Below, piece after piece: positions 53,686-63,167 of a DNA stretch of 64,000 nucleotides. Position 1 is the stretch's first letter. The number at the start of each line of letters is the position of its first letter. The notes under the pieces were generated by a model. The model had not been told where the DNA came from. It did not search any database and worked only from the letters and a program-made list of their open reading frames with translations. The position numbers were made by a program, and so were the translations under genes. The DNA is from Aeromicrobium sp. (GTDB taxonomy: Bacteria; Actinomycetota; Actinomycetes; Propionibacteriales; Nocardioidaceae), in NCBI RefSeq assembly GCF_023146395.1, contig NZ_JAGLCD010000002.1:1-64000 (forward strand), written 5' to 3'.

Positions 53686-55053
53686 TCAGCTCGACGCCTC
53701 TTCGAAGGCGGACGGGCGACGGTCGATGACTCGCTTGGCCTTGGACACGGCGCGTTCGAGTGTCTCGGGGTCGAGTACCTCGACGGAAAAATTGACGTTC
53801 GTGTCGTTCTTCAGTCGAGCCTTGATCGCCTGAGCGAGCTCGTCCTTGAACGTGCGCGGGTCGGCGGGACTGATGGTTGGGTCATGCTCTACGCGGACCG
53901 TGGCTTCATCCATCGCATCGGGTCGCTCAAGGACGACCACGAACTCGACTCCGGTACCAGGGACTGAGAGCAGGGAGCGCTGGACCTGGCTCGGGTAGAC
54001 GTTCGCCCCGCGAATGATCATCATGTCGTCGAGTCGCCCGTACACCCCGTTAGGCAGCCTGGGGTAGGTCCGCCCGCAGGCGCATGGTTCGTAGGACATG
54101 TGGGATTCATCTCGCGACGCAAACCGAATCATCGGCTGTGATTCGCGGTGGAGGTGCGTGTAAACCACACCGCCGCTTGTGCCTTCGGGCGCGGAACGGT
54201 TGGGGTCCTGCTTGTCGACGATTTCAGTCCACACTTGATCTTGAAGGACATGCACGCCACGCCCCTGCTCGCACTCGGCGTTGGAGGCGAACGGCGTCAT
54301 CTCCGAGGTCGTGGCGAGATCACGGACTGTCATGCCCCACCCTCGCTCCAAGACCTCACGGGTTCCGGGAATGGCGGCCCCGGGTTCGCCGATGAAGATG
54401 CCCAGCCGCAGTGGTGAAGCGGCGGTGTCGTAGCCAAGTGAACGGGCACGCTCGAGCATGTGCAGCGCATACGTCGGTGTGCAGATCAGCACAGTCGATC
54501 CCATGCGGTACATGAGTTCCAGCTGACGTTCCGTCTCGCCGGCACCGATCGGGAAGGCTGTCGCCCCAATTCGCTCACAACCGAGAAGCGAGCCCCAGCC
54601 TCCGATGAACATGCCGAACACCGTGGCGAGCTGGACCCGATCGGTCGGGCGAACCCCCGCTGTGTAGAACCCCTGTGCCATCACGTCAGCGATGTGGTCC
54701 CAGTCACGGTGAGAGATTCCGTAGAGCGTCGGAACTCCGGTCGTGCCGGACGAGCCGTGCACCCGTGCGATCTCGGATTCCGGCACCCCGAGGTAGCTCC
54801 CGAATGGAGGTGTCTCTGCCTGGTCTTCCCGAAGCATGGCCTTGGTGATCACAGGCACCAGTCGGGTGAAGTCTTCCAAGCAAGTCACTTGCCGAGGGTG
54901 GAAGTCGTGAGAGTCGTAGTGACGCCGGTAGAAGGGCAGCTCCTCGTAGACCCGATGCAACTGACGCTGCAACAGGCTGAGCACTCCGGCCTCTCGGTCC
55001 GGCCGGGACTGCGTCTCCCTTTGTTCGTTCCAGTAGGCACCATGGGTCTCCAT
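53686..55053 (-). CDS. Phenylacetate-CoA ligase (PaaK) family aryl/acyl-CoA ligase
   Basis: The product has 455 residues from the ATG at 55053 after GAGAGG. The frame reaches 55167, but the added residues do not fit. PaaK hallmarks are YWNEQRETQSRPDREAGVLS, the adenylation motif VHGSSGTTGVPTLYG, TSEMTPFASNAECEQGRGVH, and a C-terminal domain with GRLDDMMIIRGANVYPSQVQ. It activates a carboxylic acid, often aromatic, to its CoA ester. It is divergent from the Liv operon across a strong palindrome, and probably supplies the thioester that the nearby mutase rearranges. Confidence 0.9.
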   Translation of the reverse strand: METHGAYWNEQRETQSRPDREAGVLSLLQRQLHRVYEELPFYRRHYDSHDFHPRQVTCLEDFTRLVPVITKAMLREDQAETPPFGSYLGVPESEIARVHGSSGTTGVPTLYGISHRDWDHIADVMAQGFYTAGVRPTDRVQLATVFGMFIGGWGSLLGCERIGATAFPIGAGETERQLELMYRMGSTVLICTPTYALHMLERARSLGYDTAASPLRLGIFIGEPGAAIPGTREVLERGWGMTVRDLATTSEMTPFASNAECEQGRGVHVLQDQVWTEIVDKQDPNRSAPEGTSGGVVYTHLHRESQPMIRFASRDESHMSYEPCACGRTYPRLPNGVYGRLDDMMIIRGANVYPSQVQRSLLSVPGTGVEFVVVLERPDAMDEATVRVEHDPTISPADPRTFKDELAQAIKARLKNDTNVNFSVEVLDPETLERAVSKAKRVIDRRPSAFEEASS

Positions 55054-55101
55054 CGTGTACCGCCTCTCTCGGTTTCCCGGCTTGCAGGATGCCCTCCCTG
55101 A

Positions 55102-55153
55102 TAGTGAGGGACTACCCCCGAAATATGCTGCAATCCGGGGGTAGTGAGCGACT
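55102..55153. promoter_or_regulatory. Strong operator between the PaaK-like gene and livF
   Basis: A perfect ten-base inverted repeat ACTACCCCCG/CGGGGGTAGT (55111-55120 and 55136-55145) with a 15-base spacer is bordered by a direct repeat TAGTGAGGGACT/TAGTGAGCGACT (55102-55113 and 55142-55153). It lies 58 bases before the ligase start and 166 bases before livF. The C-rich/G-rich arms resemble sites of LuxR-type activators, and two such genes lie at 47.9-49.1 kb. Confidence 0.6.
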
Positions 55154-55318
55154 GATCGAGTCATCACAATTCGGTGGCATGACCCGAATCACTCTCGCCG
55201 ACCAGACCGGTCGAGTCCGTTCGCCTCAACGAGGTGGACGTATGCGCTCCGATTGGTCGCCAGTGCGAATCGCAGTGGATGTGACAGGAACGCGCCGGTG
55301 CAACGGCGCGTGGTTCCC

Positions 55319-56128
55319 ATGCTGAGCGCATCGGGGCTCGTGGTCGGGTACGGCGCAAACCGAAGTGTCCTGGACCGAGTTGACCTCTCAGTGCCGGACT
55401 CCGGGGTGGTAGCGGTCCTCGGGAGCAACGGCGCAGGCAAGTCCACCCTGCTGCGGACACTCTCGGGCACGCTGAGCTTCCACGGTGGCGCACTCCACGA
55501 TGGCCAGGTCAAGCTCGACGACCGGCCGATTCAGCGCCTTTCCGCAGCATCGATTGCCCGCGCCGGTGTGGTGCAGGTCCCTGAGGGCCGCAAGATCTTC
55601 GCGAAGATGACGGTCGAGGAGAACCTGCGAGTGGGTGCGGTCTGCACCCCGCCCGGTCGGAGGGCATCAGCCAGAGAACGCGTCATGGAGCTCTTCCCGC
55701 GGCTCGCTGAACGCCTGGAGCAGCGCGCCGGCTTGTTGTCGGGTGGTGAGCAGCAGATGTTGGCGATGGGGCGCGCTGTCATGGCGAGCCCCAGAGTGCT
55801 GCTCCTCGACGAACCTTCCCTCGGACTCGCGCCCAAGCTGATTGAGCAGATCGGCGACATCGTGACCGAGATCAGCGCGCAAGGAACGCCGGTAGTGCTG
55901 GTGGAGCAGAACGCTGCGATGGCGTTGCGGGTTGCTGCCACCGCGGTGGTGCTCGAGGTCGGTCGTGTGGCCATGAGCGGCGAGGCCGAGCAGCTGAAGG
56001 ACTCCGACGGGATTCACGACCTCTATCTCGGTGGACACTCGCATCCTGCCGCCCAGGACGTTGACGGAGAAGTGGAGGGCGAGGCGACCGATCTGCCCCG
56101 TCGTCGCCTGGCGAGGTGGACGGCATGA
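55319..56128 (+). CDS. livF: Branched-chain-type ABC transporter ATP-binding protein LivF
   Basis: The product has 269 residues from the ATG at 55319. Walker A is GSNGAGKST, VPEGRKIFAKMTVEENLRVG is characteristic of LivF, the signature is LLSGGEQQMLAMGRA, and Walker B is VLLLDEPSLGLAPK. The C-terminal 30 residues beyond LGGHSHP are extra. It is the first gene of livFGHM plus a binding protein, all overlapping or nearly so. The ribosome site is weak. Confidence 0.9.
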   Translation: MLSASGLVVGYGANRSVLDRVDLSVPDSGVVAVLGSNGAGKSTLLRTLSGTLSFHGGALHDGQVKLDDRPIQRLSAASIARAGVVQVPEGRKIFAKMTVEENLRVGAVCTPPGRRASARERVMELFPRLAERLEQRAGLLSGGEQQMLAMGRAVMASPRVLLLDEPSLGLAPKLIEQIGDIVTEISAQGTPVVLVEQNAAMALRVAATAVVLEVGRVAMSGEAEQLKDSDGIHDLYLGGHSHPAAQDVDGEVEGEATDLPRRRLARWTA

Positions 56129-56964
56129 AACCAACCTCGGACGGGACCACCGCAGCAGAGTCGACCTACGTGCCAGAGCTGCACGTGCGCAATGTCACCG
56201 TGCGATTCGGAGGCCTCGCGGCACTCACGGATGTCTCCTTCACGGTCAAGCCCGGCACCATTCACGCCCTGATTGGGCCTAACGGTGCGGGCAAGTCCAC
56301 CTGCTTCAACGTGGTGTCTGGTCTCTATCCGGTCGATGAGGGAGACGTCCGATTCGGACCCTCGGACCTGATGAGCACTGCCCCGCATCAGCGAGTCTCG
56401 CTCGGCATCGGACGAGCGTTTCAGAACACTGCGCTGTCAGGCCATGTCACGGTGTTGGACAACGTCATGCTCGGCCGCCATGCCCTGACGCGTGGCGGGT
56501 TCCTCTTGGCTGGCCTTCGGTCACCGAGGATGCGCAAGGAACAGCAACTCCACCTCGATCGAGTCGTCGAGATATGCGAGTTCCTCGGGTTGGGAGACCA
56601 TCTGCAGCGGCCGGTCGGTCAGCTGTCGTACGGCGACCAGAAGCGTGTCGATGTCGCTCGAGCGCTAGCCACGGAACCGAAGCTCCTGATGCTCGATGAG
56701 CCGGCCGCGGGGATGAACGACGCTGAGACGTCAGTCATGGCGCAACTGATCAGCGACATTCGGTCCAGCCTGGGGATCTCGGTGCTCCTCGTCGAACACG
56801 ACATGTCCCTGGTCATGAGCATTGCCGACCACGTGACCGTCCTCGACTTCGGTCGCGGAATTGCCGATGGAACCCCGAGCCAGATTCGCACGTCCCCTGA
56901 AGTGATCAGGGCATACCTCGGCGGCGGGGAAGGTCCCGCTGTCCTGCAGGAGGAACTCAGCTGA
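56125..56964 (+). CDS. livG: ABC transporter ATP-binding protein LivG
   Basis: The product has 279 residues from the ATG at 56125 (overlap ATGA, preceded by GAGGTGG). Walker A is GPNGAGKST, the LivG-type GIGRAFQNTALSGHVTVLDN is present, and Walker B is LLMLDEPAAGMNDAE. The signature is the variant QLSYGDQKRVDVARAL, usual in LivG proteins. It pairs with LivF to drive import. Confidence 0.92.
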   Translation: MKPTSDGTTAAESTYVPELHVRNVTVRFGGLAALTDVSFTVKPGTIHALIGPNGAGKSTCFNVVSGLYPVDEGDVRFGPSDLMSTAPHQRVSLGIGRAFQNTALSGHVTVLDNVMLGRHALTRGGFLLAGLRSPRMRKEQQLHLDRVVEICEFLGLGDHLQRPVGQLSYGDQKRVDVARALATEPKLLMLDEPAAGMNDAETSVMAQLISDIRSSLGISVLLVEHDMSLVMSIADHVTVLDFGRGIADGTPSQIRTSPEVIRAYLGGGEGPAVLQEELS

Positions 56965-57842
56965 TGAGCACGTTCATGCAACTGACGATCAACGGTGCAG
57001 GGAGCGGCGCGGTCTTTGCTCTCCTGGCCCTCGGATTCGTCATCATTTACAGGGCCAGCGGGGCGGTGAACTTCGCCCACGGATCACTGGTGCTCGTTGC
57101 CGGGTACATCACGGTTCGCGCTCAAGAGTCCATGGGAATCACCGTCGCGGCAATACTCGGGGTCCTAGGGGCCGGCGTGCTGGCGGTGATCATCGAACGC
57201 GTGCTTGTCGCACGCACCCGCGGTGGCGACCCCATTGCGCTGGTTCTCCTTACCATCGGCGTCGACGTCGTCATCGTCGAAGAGGTGGCGCGGCGCCTCG
57301 GGTCGTCCGCTCCCTTCGTCCGCGTTCCTTGGGCCAACGAAGTCATTCACGTGGGTCAGATCACTGTCCTAAAAGGGCAGATCGTCGCGCTCTGTTTCGG
57401 GCTCGTGATCATCGCCGTCTTGTTCGCACTCTTCCGATTCACCGGATGGGGACTCGCCATGCGAGCGCAAGCAGAGCACCGCGAGGCAGCAGCACTCATG
57501 GGAGTCCGCAATACCCAGGTCACGGCAGCCGCCTGGCTCATCGCCGGGGTTCTCGCCGGCATCGCAGTGCTTTTCCTGGCAACGCCGGATTTCGCTGGCG
57601 GCGGTGTGTCGCGTGCGACGCACAGTCTGGTGCTGGTGGCGTTTCCCGCTGCGATCATCGGCGGGCTCGATTCAACGAATGGGGCCGTGATCGGCGGCTT
57701 CATTGTGGGGCTGACCGGGGCATACAGCCAGCAGTACGTCTCCTTCGAGTTCGCCAGAGTCGCGGTCTACCTCGTCATGTTGGCGGTCCTCGTCGTACGG
57801 CCGTCGGGACTTTTTGGGACCAAGGAGGTCCAACGTGTCTAA
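56964..57842 (+). CDS. livH: ABC transporter permease LivH
   Basis: The product has 292 residues, sharing one base with the livG stop. It has about eight membrane helices. Family motifs are GAGSGAVFALLALGFVIIYR, GAVNFAHGSLVLVAGY and RFTGWGLAMRAQAEHREAAA. The C-terminal VVRPSGLFG is typical of LivH. The gene overlaps livM by eight bases. Confidence 0.92.
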   Translation: MSTFMQLTINGAGSGAVFALLALGFVIIYRASGAVNFAHGSLVLVAGYITVRAQESMGITVAAILGVLGAGVLAVIIERVLVARTRGGDPIALVLLTIGVDVVIVEEVARRLGSSAPFVRVPWANEVIHVGQITVLKGQIVALCFGLVIIAVLFALFRFTGWGLAMRAQAEHREAAALMGVRNTQVTAAAWLIAGVLAGIAVLFLATPDFAGGGVSRATHSLVLVAFPAAIIGGLDSTNGAVIGGFIVGLTGAYSQQYVSFEFARVAVYLVMLAVLVVRPSGLFGTKEVQRV

Positions 57843-59025
57843 CTCACCGAACAGGCTGCATGTTGCCGGCGCCACCTCCGACCGGTCTCAAGTCCTTGAC
57901 CGCAACGAACCGACTCCCACCAGGCCATGGAGCAGATCGAGCAGGGGACGGCTCGTCAGGATCGCTAGCGGGGTTGTCGCCTTGGTCGTGGCGCTCGCTC
58001 TCCCGCTCTACGTCAGCGAGGTGTGGCTCCGCGTCTTCGAGTACGCCATGGTCGGAGCCGTGGCCGCCATCGGCCTCACCCTGCTGAGCGGACACTGTGG
58101 GCAGCTTTCGCTCGGAACGCCATTCTTCATGCTGGTCGGTGGGACCGCCTACGCCGCACTCGCGGCCGACGCGGAAGCCGGGTCGGATCTCGTCGGCATT
58201 GGTCTTCCCCCCGTGATCGCGATCGTAGGTGCTGTCGTCGTATCGTCCCTGGCTGGTCTCGCGTTCGCTCCCGTGGCTGGTCGAGTCAGCGGCATCTATC
58301 TAGCGGTGGCGACCCTCTCCTTGGTCTTTCTTGGGCTCTATCTTGGGCAGCGGTTCACGGAGTTCACTGGCGGTGCTGCCACAGGGCGCCCGGCTCCGCC
58401 CTTCACGATCTTCGGCTTCTCGTTGACGACTCGTGAACCCGAATTGACCGTGCTTGGCGTTCCGTTCGGTGCTCAGGAACGCATGTGGTACCTCTTCCTC
58501 ATCCTGGTCATCGGCGGGATCTTCTTGGCCTTGGGGGCGGTCCGATCCCGACCGGGGCGGTCGTGGCGGGCCGTCAGGGACAACCCCGCCTCGGCTGCGG
58601 CGATGGGTGTCAACGTTGCTCGTGCTCGAGCCACGGCCTTCGCCGTTTCGGCAGGCTACGCCGGTCTCGCCGGGGTCATGATGGTGCTCTGGTTTGGACT
58701 GCTGAAGGCTGACGAGAACGAGTTTCAAGGCTCGTGGTCGATCGCGGCTGCGATCAGCCTGCTAGCCATCGTCATCATCGGCGGGTTGGGGTCGGTGTGG
58801 GGTGCCGTACTCGGAGCGGCCTTCGTGTTTGGCCTTCCTCTTGCGCTCAGGCTGCTCGTGCCGAGCGTTCCGCTGCTTGCCAGCATCACCGAAGGATCAG
58901 GGGGATTCACGCCTTCGGTGATCACTGCATTCGCCTACGGGTCGTTGATCGTGCTGGTCGTGATCTTCGAACCCGGCGGGCTGGCCGCCATCGGCCGGCG
59001 AATCACCGCAAGGTTCGGCCGCTGA
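57835..59025 (+). CDS. livM: ABC transporter permease LivM
   Basis: The product has 396 residues from a GTG just after AAGGAGG (57824-57830), inside the end of livH. A charged N-terminus of about 45 residues precedes ten or so membrane helices. Motifs are AAIGLTLLSGHCGQLSLGTP, VRDNPASAAAMGVNVARARA and VIIGGLGSVWGAVLGAAFVF. It forms the translocation pore with LivH. Confidence 0.92.
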   Translation: MSNSPNRLHVAGATSDRSQVLDRNEPTPTRPWSRSSRGRLVRIASGVVALVVALALPLYVSEVWLRVFEYAMVGAVAAIGLTLLSGHCGQLSLGTPFFMLVGGTAYAALAADAEAGSDLVGIGLPPVIAIVGAVVVSSLAGLAFAPVAGRVSGIYLAVATLSLVFLGLYLGQRFTEFTGGAATGRPAPPFTIFGFSLTTREPELTVLGVPFGAQERMWYLFLILVIGGIFLALGAVRSRPGRSWRAVRDNPASAAAMGVNVARARATAFAVSAGYAGLAGVMMVLWFGLLKADENEFQGSWSIAAAISLLAIVIIGGLGSVWGAVLGAAFVFGLPLALRLLVPSVPLLASITEGSGGFTPSVITAFAYGSLIVLVVIFEPGGLAAIGRRITARFGR

Positions 59026-59083
59026 CTCCCTGACGTCCTCCGTCAGGCCCAGCGCTGATCGTCCTCATCCAAGGAGACTCATC

Positions 59084-60304
59084 ATGAAAATCACTCGCTC
59101 GCTGGTCGCCGCCGTGACGGTCGGCACCCTCACCCTCGCATCATGTGGGGGAACCAAGTCGGAGTCAGAAAACACCGGGGTGACCGACGACACGATCAAG
59201 CTTGGTGTGCTGACGGACCTGTCCGGCCCGTTCCTCGAGCTGTCGGAGGCCATCCTCGCGGGCAATGAGATCTGGGTCGAGCAGGTCAACGCCTCGGGAG
59301 GGGTCTGCGGTCGCGACGTCGAACTTGTCGTCCGCGACCATGGGTACGACGCGGATGCTGGCGTCGTCGCCTACCAGGAACTTGAGTCGCAGGTCTTGGG
59401 GTTCATGCATGTCCTTGGATCGCCGATCAATGCCGCACTCGATCAGAATTATCTCGACAACGAGACCACGACGGTCGCGCTGTCTTGGTCGTCCTTCATC
59501 CTGAAGAACCCTTACATCATCGTCCCGGGGACGACGTTCGACGTTGAGATGATCAACGGGCTCTCCTACCTGATGGAGCAAGGACAGATCAAGCCGGGAG
59601 ACACGATCGGACACATCTACCTTGAAGGCGAGTACGGGGAGAACGGTCTACTCGGTGCTGAGTACTTCGCCGCGCAGCACGACCTCACCATCGAGAAGGT
59701 CAAGGTGCTTCCGACCGACTCTGACTTGCGCAACGCGGTCACGGGACTCAAGGGCAGCAATGTGGCGGCCATCGCGATGACCACCACGCCGGCGCAGACG
59801 CTCAACGTGGCGGTTGTCAACCAGCAGCTTGGTTTGGATGTCCCGATTGTCGGGAACAACCCGGCGTTCGGCCCTAACATCCTGACGCCAGAGACGGCCG
59901 ACGCCCTGCGGAACGTGTACGTCGTTGCCTCGGCCACGCCCTACACGTCCGATGTGCCGAAGGCGCAGGAAGTTGCGGATCTCTTCGAAGCGCGCGGCGA
60001 CGGTGTACCCCACGCCGGGGTCCCCTACGGCTACGCGATCGGCGAGATCTGGGGCCAGCTTCTCGAGGGCACTTGCGATGATCTGACGCGCGAGGGCGTG
60101 AAGAAGGCCAAGGACGAAGCCGACTCACTGGACACGGAGGACCTCGTGGCCGAGCTGGACTTCTCGAGTCCCGGAAGCCCGGCTACTCGGGCGGTCTACG
60201 TGGCGGTCCCGAACATCGACACCCCCGGCGGTCTCGATCAGCAGGGCGAGCTCTTCGTCTCGGAGGACGCTGAGACGTACCGGGCGCCGGAGCAGCAGGA
60301 CTGA
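59084..60304 (+). CDS. Branched-chain-type substrate-binding lipoprotein
   Basis: The product has 406 residues. The lipoprotein signal is VTVGTLTLASCGGT with the lipid-modified cysteine in LASC. The type-1 periplasmic binding fold follows: KLGVLTDLSGPFLELSEAIL and GHIYLEGEYGENGLLGAEYF. AIAMTTTPAQTL leads into the hinge. The gene comes after AAGGAG, 58 bases after livM. Such proteins bind amino acids but also aromatic and other carboxylates. With the PaaK-like ligase and mutase nearby, a carboxylate ligand is likely. Confidence 0.92.
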   Translation: MKITRSLVAAVTVGTLTLASCGGTKSESENTGVTDDTIKLGVLTDLSGPFLELSEAILAGNEIWVEQVNASGGVCGRDVELVVRDHGYDADAGVVAYQELESQVLGFMHVLGSPINAALDQNYLDNETTTVALSWSSFILKNPYIIVPGTTFDVEMINGLSYLMEQGQIKPGDTIGHIYLEGEYGENGLLGAEYFAAQHDLTIEKVKVLPTDSDLRNAVTGLKGSNVAAIAMTTTPAQTLNVAVVNQQLGLDVPIVGNNPAFGPNILTPETADALRNVYVVASATPYTSDVPKAQEVADLFEARGDGVPHAGVPYGYAIGEIWGQLLEGTCDDLTREGVKKAKDEADSLDTEDLVAELDFSSPGSPATRAVYVAVPNIDTPGGLDQQGELFVSEDAETYRAPEQQD

Positions 60305-60320
60305 CCGGTCCGATGTGATG

Positions 60321-60365
60321 CTGAGCATGGGAAGGTTGGGCCACGGTCTGCCTTCCCATGCTCAG
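60321..60365 (+). terminator. Terminator hairpin of the liv operon
   Basis: A perfect 15-base stem CTGAGCATGGGAAGG/CCTTCCCATGCTCAG with a 15-base loop lies 16 bases after the binding-protein stop. Confidence 0.85.
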
Positions 60366-60825
60366 CGGACTGCCGGTCCGTGCCCGGTGCCGCAGGAGTA
60401 CCAGGTCCGCGTAATCGTTGAAATCGATCCCGTGGGCGGCGGCTGCACCTCTGGATGCCTGCACCTGGACGTCGAAGGTTTCCAGTACTCGATGAGCCCC
60501 CGCGTCTGATGCTTCGAGACGATTGTCAGTGCGAGGGTCGCAACGCACCGCACGAAGTGAAAGCATCGACGACTGGCGGCGGCGCGACAGGTGCTTTCGC
60601 AGCGCGATGGCTCAAGCCTCTGCCGCGACATGATCGATAGGGCCCTGATCGGGTCCAAGGTCAGTTGCGGGTCACGAACGCCAAGTCGGTCAGCGTCGTA
60701 TCAAACTCGGGATGCTCGAGTTGGCGTCGGCTTCGTGCCGCCCACGCGAGATCGTGATCCCGGTGGGTCCAGGGAGGGAGCCGCCCGTTGAAGCCCCTGC
60801 GGCTGCCATGTCTTGGCGGCGTGGG
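60366..60825. other. Gap without a convincing gene
   Basis: Short open frames exist on both strands, but none has a ribosome site or protein-like composition. It separates the liv operon from the convergent CoA-transferase genes and may be the right border of the acquired region. Confidence 0.4.
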
Positions 60826-61464
60826 TCAGTGCCTGTTCTCGAAGACGTGCGGCTCCGTTCGGGAGCGAACGTCTGCGAGAGCAACGTCTGGCGCAAGCTC
60901 GATGAGTTGAAGTCCGTCGGGTGTGATGTCGAGGACGCACAGGTCGGTGATGATGCGCTGGATCACGCCGCGGCCCGTGTAGGGGAGCGAGCACTCCTCG
61001 ACGATCTTGTAGGCGCCGTCACGGGCGACGTGCTCCATGAGCACGATGACGCGGCTGGCCCCGTGGACGAGGTCCATCGCCCCGCCCATGCCCTTGACCA
61101 TCTTTCCGGGGATCATCCAGTTGGCGATGTCGCCGCCGGCTGAAACCTGCATCGCGCCGAGGATCGCGGCGTCGACCTTGCCGGCACGGATCATGCCGAA
61201 GCTCGTGGCGGAGTCGAAGAAGCTCGCGCCCGCACGGACCGTGACGGTCTCCTTGCCGGCGTTGATGAGGTCCGGGTCGACCGCGTCGTCGGTCGGGTAC
61301 GCGCCGGTGCCGAGGATCCCGTTCTCGCTCTGCAGCACGAGCTCGACGTCGTCGGGCACGTAGTTCGGCACGAGGGTCGGCAGCCCGATGCCGAGGTTGA
61401 CGTAGTCGCCGTCGCTGAGCTCGGCGGCGGCGCGGGCCGCCATCTGCTCCCGGTTCCACGCCAT
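60826..61464 (-). CDS. pcaJ: 3-oxoacid CoA-transferase, subunit B (PcaJ/ScoB type)
   Basis: The product has 212 residues, starting one base after the subunit A stop. The catalytic glutamate is Glu47 in [11 protein letters not shown], and [11 protein letters not shown] and [19 protein letters not shown] are family marks. It transfers CoA from succinyl-CoA to 3-oxoadipate or acetoacetate. The divergent IclR gene next door favours the 3-oxoadipate (pca) role, but ScoAB cannot be excluded. Confidence 0.88.
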   Translation of the reverse strand: MAWNREQMAARAAAELSDGDYVNLGIGLPTLVPNYVPDDVELVLQSENGILGTGAYPTDDAVDPDLINAGKETVTVRAGASFFDSATSFGMIRAGKVDAAILGAMQVSAGGDIANWMIPGKMVKGMGGAMDLVHGASRVIVLMEHVARDGAYKIVEECSLPYTGRGVIQRIITDLCVLDITPDGLQLIELAPDVALADVRSRTEPHVFENRH

Positions 61465-61465
61465 C

Positions 61466-62257
61466 TCAACGCACCTCGTTCTCGGTGGGGGTGGGGCGGA
61501 CCGTGCGCTTCTCGATGCGCTTGTCCTGCGCCTGCTCGGGCGTCAGCGGCACGACGCGGTGCACGTAGACGCCGGGCAGGTGCACGTGGTTCGGGTCGAT
61601 CTCTCCCGGCTCGACGAGGTGCTCGACCTCCGCGACCGTGACGCGGCCCGCCATCGCGGCGAGCGGGTTGAAGTTGCGGGCGGCGTCCTTGAAGACGAGG
61701 TTGCCGTGGCGGTCGCCCTTCCAGGCGCGAACGAGCCCGAAGTCGGAGACGATCGCCTCCTCCAGGACGTAGTCGCGCTCACCGTCCGCGGTGTCGAAGG
61801 TCATGACGGGCTTCTCCGGCGACTGCCGGACGACGGCGCCGGAGGCGTCGTAGCGCCAGGGCAGCCCGCCCTCGGCGACCTGGGTCCCCACGCCGGTGCG
61901 GGTGTAGAACGCTGCGATGCCGGACCCGCCCGCGCGCATCCGCTCGGCCAACGTTCCCTGCGGCGTGAGCTCGACCTCGAGCTCACCGGAGAGGAACTGC
62001 CGGGCGAACTCCTTGTTCTCGCCGACGTACGAAGCCACGACGCGTCGGAGCCGCCCGGCCGAGAGCAGCAGACCGAGCCCCCAGTCGTCGACCCCCGCAT
62101 TGTTTGACACGACCTCGAGGTCGCGCGTGCCGGCGTCCAGGAGGGCCTGGATCAACGTGGAGGGGATGCCGCAGAGGCCGAATCCGCCCACCGTGAGCCT
62201 CGCGCCGTCGGGCACGTCGGAGATCGCGTCGGCGGCCGAGCTGATGACCTTGTCCAT
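61466..62257 (-). CDS. pcaI: 3-oxoacid CoA-transferase, subunit A (PcaI/ScoA type)
   Basis: The product has 263 residues. The CoA-binding motif is [20 protein letters not shown], and [15 protein letters not shown] and [20 protein letters not shown] are typical. It forms a heterodimer with the next gene product. The C-terminal 25 residues ([20 protein letters not shown]) are charged. The region is uniformly very G+C-rich, like core genes. Confidence 0.88.
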   Translation of the reverse strand: MDKVISSAADAISDVPDGARLTVGGFGLCGIPSTLIQALLDAGTRDLEVVSNNAGVDDWGLGLLLSAGRLRRVVASYVGENKEFARQFLSGELEVELTPQGTLAERMRAGGSGIAAFYTRTGVGTQVAEGGLPWRYDASGAVVRQSPEKPVMTFDTADGERDYVLEEAIVSDFGLVRAWKGDRHGNLVFKDAARNFNPLAAMAGRVTVAEVEHLVEPGEIDPNHVHLPGVYVHRVVPLTPEQAQDKRIEKRTVRPTPTENEVR

Positions 62258-62322
62258 GCGGCGATCAAAGAGCGCGTCCGATCCGTGGTCAAGCCTGCTC
62301 CTGCAAAACCTGCCAATTGCTC

Positions 62323-62367
62323 GTTCAGTGGAATCAGGGGATCAACGGCGTCCATTCAGCGGACGCC
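62323..62367. promoter_or_regulatory. Candidate IclR operator between pcaI and the regulator gene
   Basis: Two copies of TTCAGNGGA (near 62324 and 62355) and an inverted repeat GGCGTCC/GGACGCC (62347-62353 and 62361-62367) lie in the divergent gap, the latter 14 bases before the GTG at 62381. They fit autoregulation and control of pcaIJ. Confidence 0.5.
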
Positions 62368-62380
62368 CTACGATGAGCGC

Positions 62381-63151
62381 GTGACCGAGTCCCCGAGTGT
62401 CGTGCGGCGAGCGGGAGCCCTGCTGCGTGCCCTGGCGGCGCACGAGCCCTCGGGCGCCAGCACGACCGCGCTCGCCGACGCCGCAGAGGTGCCCCGCCCT
62501 ACCGCGCACCGTCTCCTGATCGCGCTCAGCGCGGAGGACCTCGTCGAGCGCGACGTCGACAGCGGCGCGTGGCACCTGGGGTCGGAGTGCTTCCTCCTCG
62601 GCGCGGCCGCGACGAACCGTCACGACGTCACGCCGCTGGCTCGCGCCACCGTGCGCAGGCTGGCGGCGGAGACGGGCGAGAGCGCGTTCTTCTCGGTGCG
62701 CCGCGGTGACGAGACGGTCTGCGTCCTGCGCGAGGACGGCAGCTTCCCGATCCGCTCGCACGTGCTCCACGAGGGCATCCGCTTCCCGCTCGGTGTCGCA
62801 TCGGCGAGCCTGGCGGTGCTGGCCCTGCTGCCCGACCGAGAACGCGAGACCTACCTGGCGTCGACCGACCTGGAGCGCGAGTTCGGGGTCGAGCACGGCG
62901 TCGGGCCGCTGTCCGCACGCGTCGCGGCCACCCGCGACCGCGGGTACGCCGTCAACCCCGGGCTCATCGTCGAGGGGAGCTGGGGACTCGGTGCGGCGGT
63001 CCTCGACGGTCACGACACGCCGCGGTGGGCGGTGAGCCTGACCGGGATCGAGGCGCGGATCGCGCCGCGGCAGGCCGAGCTGGGCGAGCAGCTGCTGCGA
63101 GCCGCTCACGGTCTGTCGACCCAGGTCGCGCGGTCGGGTCGTCAGCGCTGA
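62381..63151 (+). CDS. IclR-family transcriptional regulator (PcaR-like)
   Basis: The product has 256 residues from the GTG at 62381. The frame starts at 62285, but the extra residues overlap the operator. The winged HTH is STTALADAAEVPRPTAHRLL. The effector domain follows (ESAFFSVRRGDETVCVLRED, LHEGIRFPLGVASASLAVLA, GYAVNPGLIVEGSWGLGAAV). It is divergent from pcaIJ and most likely regulates it in response to a beta-ketoadipate-pathway compound. Confidence 0.88.
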   Translation: MTESPSVVRRAGALLRALAAHEPSGASTTALADAAEVPRPTAHRLLIALSAEDLVERDVDSGAWHLGSECFLLGAAATNRHDVTPLARATVRRLAAETGESAFFSVRRGDETVCVLREDGSFPIRSHVLHEGIRFPLGVASASLAVLALLPDRERETYLASTDLEREFGVEHGVGPLSARVAATRDRGYAVNPGLIVEGSWGLGAAVLDGHDTPRWAVSLTGIEARIAPRQAELGEQLLRAAHGLSTQVARSGRQR

Positions 63152-63167
63152 CCCGGTAACACCGACG

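Noticed and set aside
53200-53967. A 255-codon + strand frame between meaB and the PaaK-like gene
   Set aside because: It runs into the 3' end of the PaaK-like gene on the other strand and has no family-like sequence or ribosome site.
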